A stretch of DNA of 21,964 nucleotides from Dehalococcoidia bacterium (GTDB lineage Bacteria; Chloroflexota; Dehalococcoidia; E44-bin15): NCBI GenBank assembly GCA_030619615.1, contig JAUXBC010000005.1, forward strand, positions 1 to 21,964, in the 5' to 3' direction. Below the pieces are notes generated by a model, which saw only the letters and a program-made list of their open reading frames with translations, had not been told where the DNA came from and did not search any database. Positions 20,544 to 21,964 of the stretch are shown here, in pieces; the stretch's first letter is position 1; the number at the start of each line of letters is the position of its first letter. A program made the translations under genes and the position numbers.

Positions 20544-21623
20544 ATGATGCTTATGGTTCACTATGAGATACGGCAGCGACTGGAGGAAAGGGAGGAGAGT
20601 CTTTCCCCCTATGCCATGAAGAGCAGGTATGCACAAAGGGAGAGCCCGGAAGAGCCCTGCCCGATGCGCACCGCCTTCCAGAGAGACCGCGACCGTATTA
20701 TCCATTCTAAAGCTTTTCGACGGCTCAAGCACAAAACCCAGGTTTTCATCGCCCCTTTGGGCGATCACTATGTGACAAGGCTCACCCATACTCTGGAGGT
20801 ATCTCAGATCGCGCGCTCTATAGCGCGGGCTCTAAACCTAAATGAGGACCTAGCCGAGGCCATCTCCCTGGGTCACGACCTAGGCCATACACCCTTTGGT
20901 CATGTGGGTGAGGAGGTGCTAAATAGCCTCTACCCCCAAGGGTTCAGGCACAACGAGCAGAGTTTGAGGGTGGTTGACCTTTTGGAAAAGGATGGGCAGG
21001 GGCTGAACCTGACCCGGGAGGTGAGGGAGGGAATCCTGAAGCATGCTAAGACAGGGGCAGACATTTTGGACGAAAAATGGGGGGTGGTGGAAACCTTGGA
21101 GGCTCAGGTGTGTAAGATTGCAGATGCCATTGCCTATATCAACCACGACATCGGCGATGCGGTGAGGGCGGGCATCATCACTGAGCAGGACCTTCCTCGG
21201 CAAGCGGTCGCCCTTTTAGGGCGATCCCACTCCCAGAGGATCAATACCCTGGTCTCGGACGTTATCGACCGTTCATGGGAAAAACCACTCATCAGCATGA
21301 GCCCGGAGGTGGTTGAGGCGGCAAACATCCTTCGCCAGTTTCTCTTTGAAAGGGTATATAGCCTGGCCAGGGATGAGGCGGAGCGCGCCAGGGAGGTGGT
21401 TCGCCTTCTTTACCAGCACTTCATCGGGAACGAGGAAAAGCTGCCCCAAGAGTACGCCTGGCGCGATGATAGCGTGGAGCGCAGGGTTGTGGACTATATC
21501 GCCGGGATGACTGATAATTATGCCCTGAGGATGGCGGAGGGGATTTCGCCCCTGGAGCAACGTCTCTCTAGGAATTTTCAATGTAAGGAAACTAAGGCGG
21601 ATTGGGATGAGCGCAATCGATGA
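20544..21623 (+). CDS. dgt: Deoxyguanosinetriphosphate triphosphohydrolase-like protein (HD domain)
   Basis: HD-superfamily metalloenzyme that hydrolyses dNTPs to nucleoside and triphosphate. 359 residues from ATG 20544; ATG 20547 and 20553 are nearby alternatives and no strong ribosome site decides. Motifs: FQRDRDRIIHSKAFRRLKHKTQVF (about 45-68), which is the dGTPase signature; RLTHTLEVSQIARSIAR with metal ligand His82; LGHDLGHTPFGHVGE with His111-Asp112 and His115; then FRHNEQSLRVVD. The C-terminus includes VCKIADAIAYINHDIGDAVRAG with the last metal Asp. It begins 17 bases after ppdK and overlaps dnaG by 17. The ppdK-dgt-dnaG order resembles that in Dehalococcoides, from memory. Confidence 0.93.
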   Translation: MMLMVHYEIRQRLEEREESLSPYAMKSRYAQRESPEEPCPMRTAFQRDRDRIIHSKAFRRLKHKTQVFIAPLGDHYVTRLTHTLEVSQIARSIARALNLNEDLAEAISLGHDLGHTPFGHVGEEVLNSLYPQGFRHNEQSLRVVDLLEKDGQGLNLTREVREGILKHAKTGADILDEKWGVVETLEAQVCKIADAIAYINHDIGDAVRAGIITEQDLPRQAVALLGRSHSQRINTLVSDVIDRSWEKPLISMSPEVVEAANILRQFLFERVYSLARDEAERAREVVRLLYQHFIGNEEKLPQEYAWRDDSVERRVVDYIAGMTDNYALRMAEGISPLEQRLSRNFQCKETKADWDERNR

Positions 21624-21964
21624 GATAAAACAAAGATTGGACATCGTAGATGTCGTCTCCGATTATGTTACCCTGAAAAAATCGGGGCGTAACTTTAAGG
21701 CACTGTGTCCCTTTCATCAGGAGAAGACCCCTTCCTTTTTCGTCTTCCCTGAGAGGGGGAGCTGGCACTGCTTCGGCAGTTGCGGCAGCGGTGGCGACAT
21801 CTTGTCCTTTGTGATGAAAAAGGAGGGTATGGACTTTGGCCAGGCGCTCAGGCTCCTCGCCGATAGGGCGGGGGTAACCCTGATGCCGAAAGGGAAGGAG
21901 AGGGCTGAGGACAAGCGGATGGAAAGGCTCTATGAGATAAACGAGGCCGCCGCTAATTATTACC
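21607..21964 (+). CDS. dnaG: DNA primase DnaG (5' part, continues beyond window)
   Basis: Synthesises RNA primers for replication with the DnaB helicase. The first 119 residues are present, from ATG 21607 inside the end of dgt. They include the typical start SAIDEIKQRLDIVDVVSDYV and the CHC2 zinc ribbon: Cys34 and His37 in CPFHQEKTPSFFV, then Cys55 and Cys59 in HCFGSCGSGGD. The second Cys pair has three residues between rather than the usual two, a one-residue insertion in the zinc knuckle. KEGMDFGQALRLLADRAGV leads into the linker before the TOPRIM domain, which lies outside the window. Confidence 0.95.
   Translation, partial: MSAIDEIKQRLDIVDVVSDYVTLKKSGRNFKALCPFHQEKTPSFFVFPERGSWHCFGSCGSGGDILSFVMKKEGMDFGQALRLLADRAGVTLMPKGKERAEDKRMERLYEINEAAANYY

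Overview
The window reads like a chromosomal segment of an anaerobic Chloroflexota bacterium, most likely a Dehalococcoidia relative. This is inferred from several things together: the gene order ppdK-dgt-dnaG, tandem class III CoA-transferases beside a 2[4Fe-4S] ferredoxin, a Fur/split-FeoB iron locus, frequent GTG and TTG starts, and many compact sigma70-type promoters. No rRNA, tRNA, insertion sequence, phage gene or CRISPR array was seen. Almost everything is housekeeping, and the interest lies in altered catalytic residues, regulatory sites, one gene relic and the iron operon.

Layout. (1) 1-2.8 kb: the 5' part of greA on the minus strand, divergent from an HtrA-type membrane-anchored protease, followed by rsmD and coaD on plus. 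greA has a near-consensus promoter followed by a terminator-like hairpin in its leader. (2) 2.9-5.95 kb: two class III CoA-transferases and a ferredoxin, probably a catabolic acyl-CoA module. The first transferase lacks the catalytic Asp and the second keeps it, so they may form one heteromeric enzyme. (3) 6.07-9.8 kb, minus strand: lon, cvpA-like gene and a SAM methyltransferase, apparently co-transcribed. (4) 9.8-13.35 kb, plus: fur, divergent from lon, then an iron operon of a FeoB GTPase, a separate FeoB membrane protein, a 64-residue Cys-rich protein and a DtxR-like protein fused to a FeoA domain. Two very similar Fur boxes sit at fur and at the feo promoter. (5) 13.4-14.85 kb: a secreted or surface protein with Pro-Thr linkers and a lamin-tail domain. 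(6) 14.9-17.3 kb: cmk-plsC-ispH and a 64-residue hypothetical protein, overlapping or closely spaced. (7) 17.3-21.96 kb: a decayed phosphoenolpyruvate synthase relic, then ppdK, dgt and the start of dnaG, running off the window.

How the genes work together. The iron operon looks like a self-contained Fe(II) uptake unit: Fur senses iron and shuts off itself and feo, the two FeoB parts reconstitute the transporter, and the FeoA domain is supplied by the DtxR fusion. ppdK probably carries the pyruvate/PEP interconversion alone now that the neighbouring ppsA is reduced to a relic. cmk, plsC and ispH supply CTP precursors, phosphatidic acid and isoprenoids. All functional statements are from sequence reading and family knowledge; no database search was possible.
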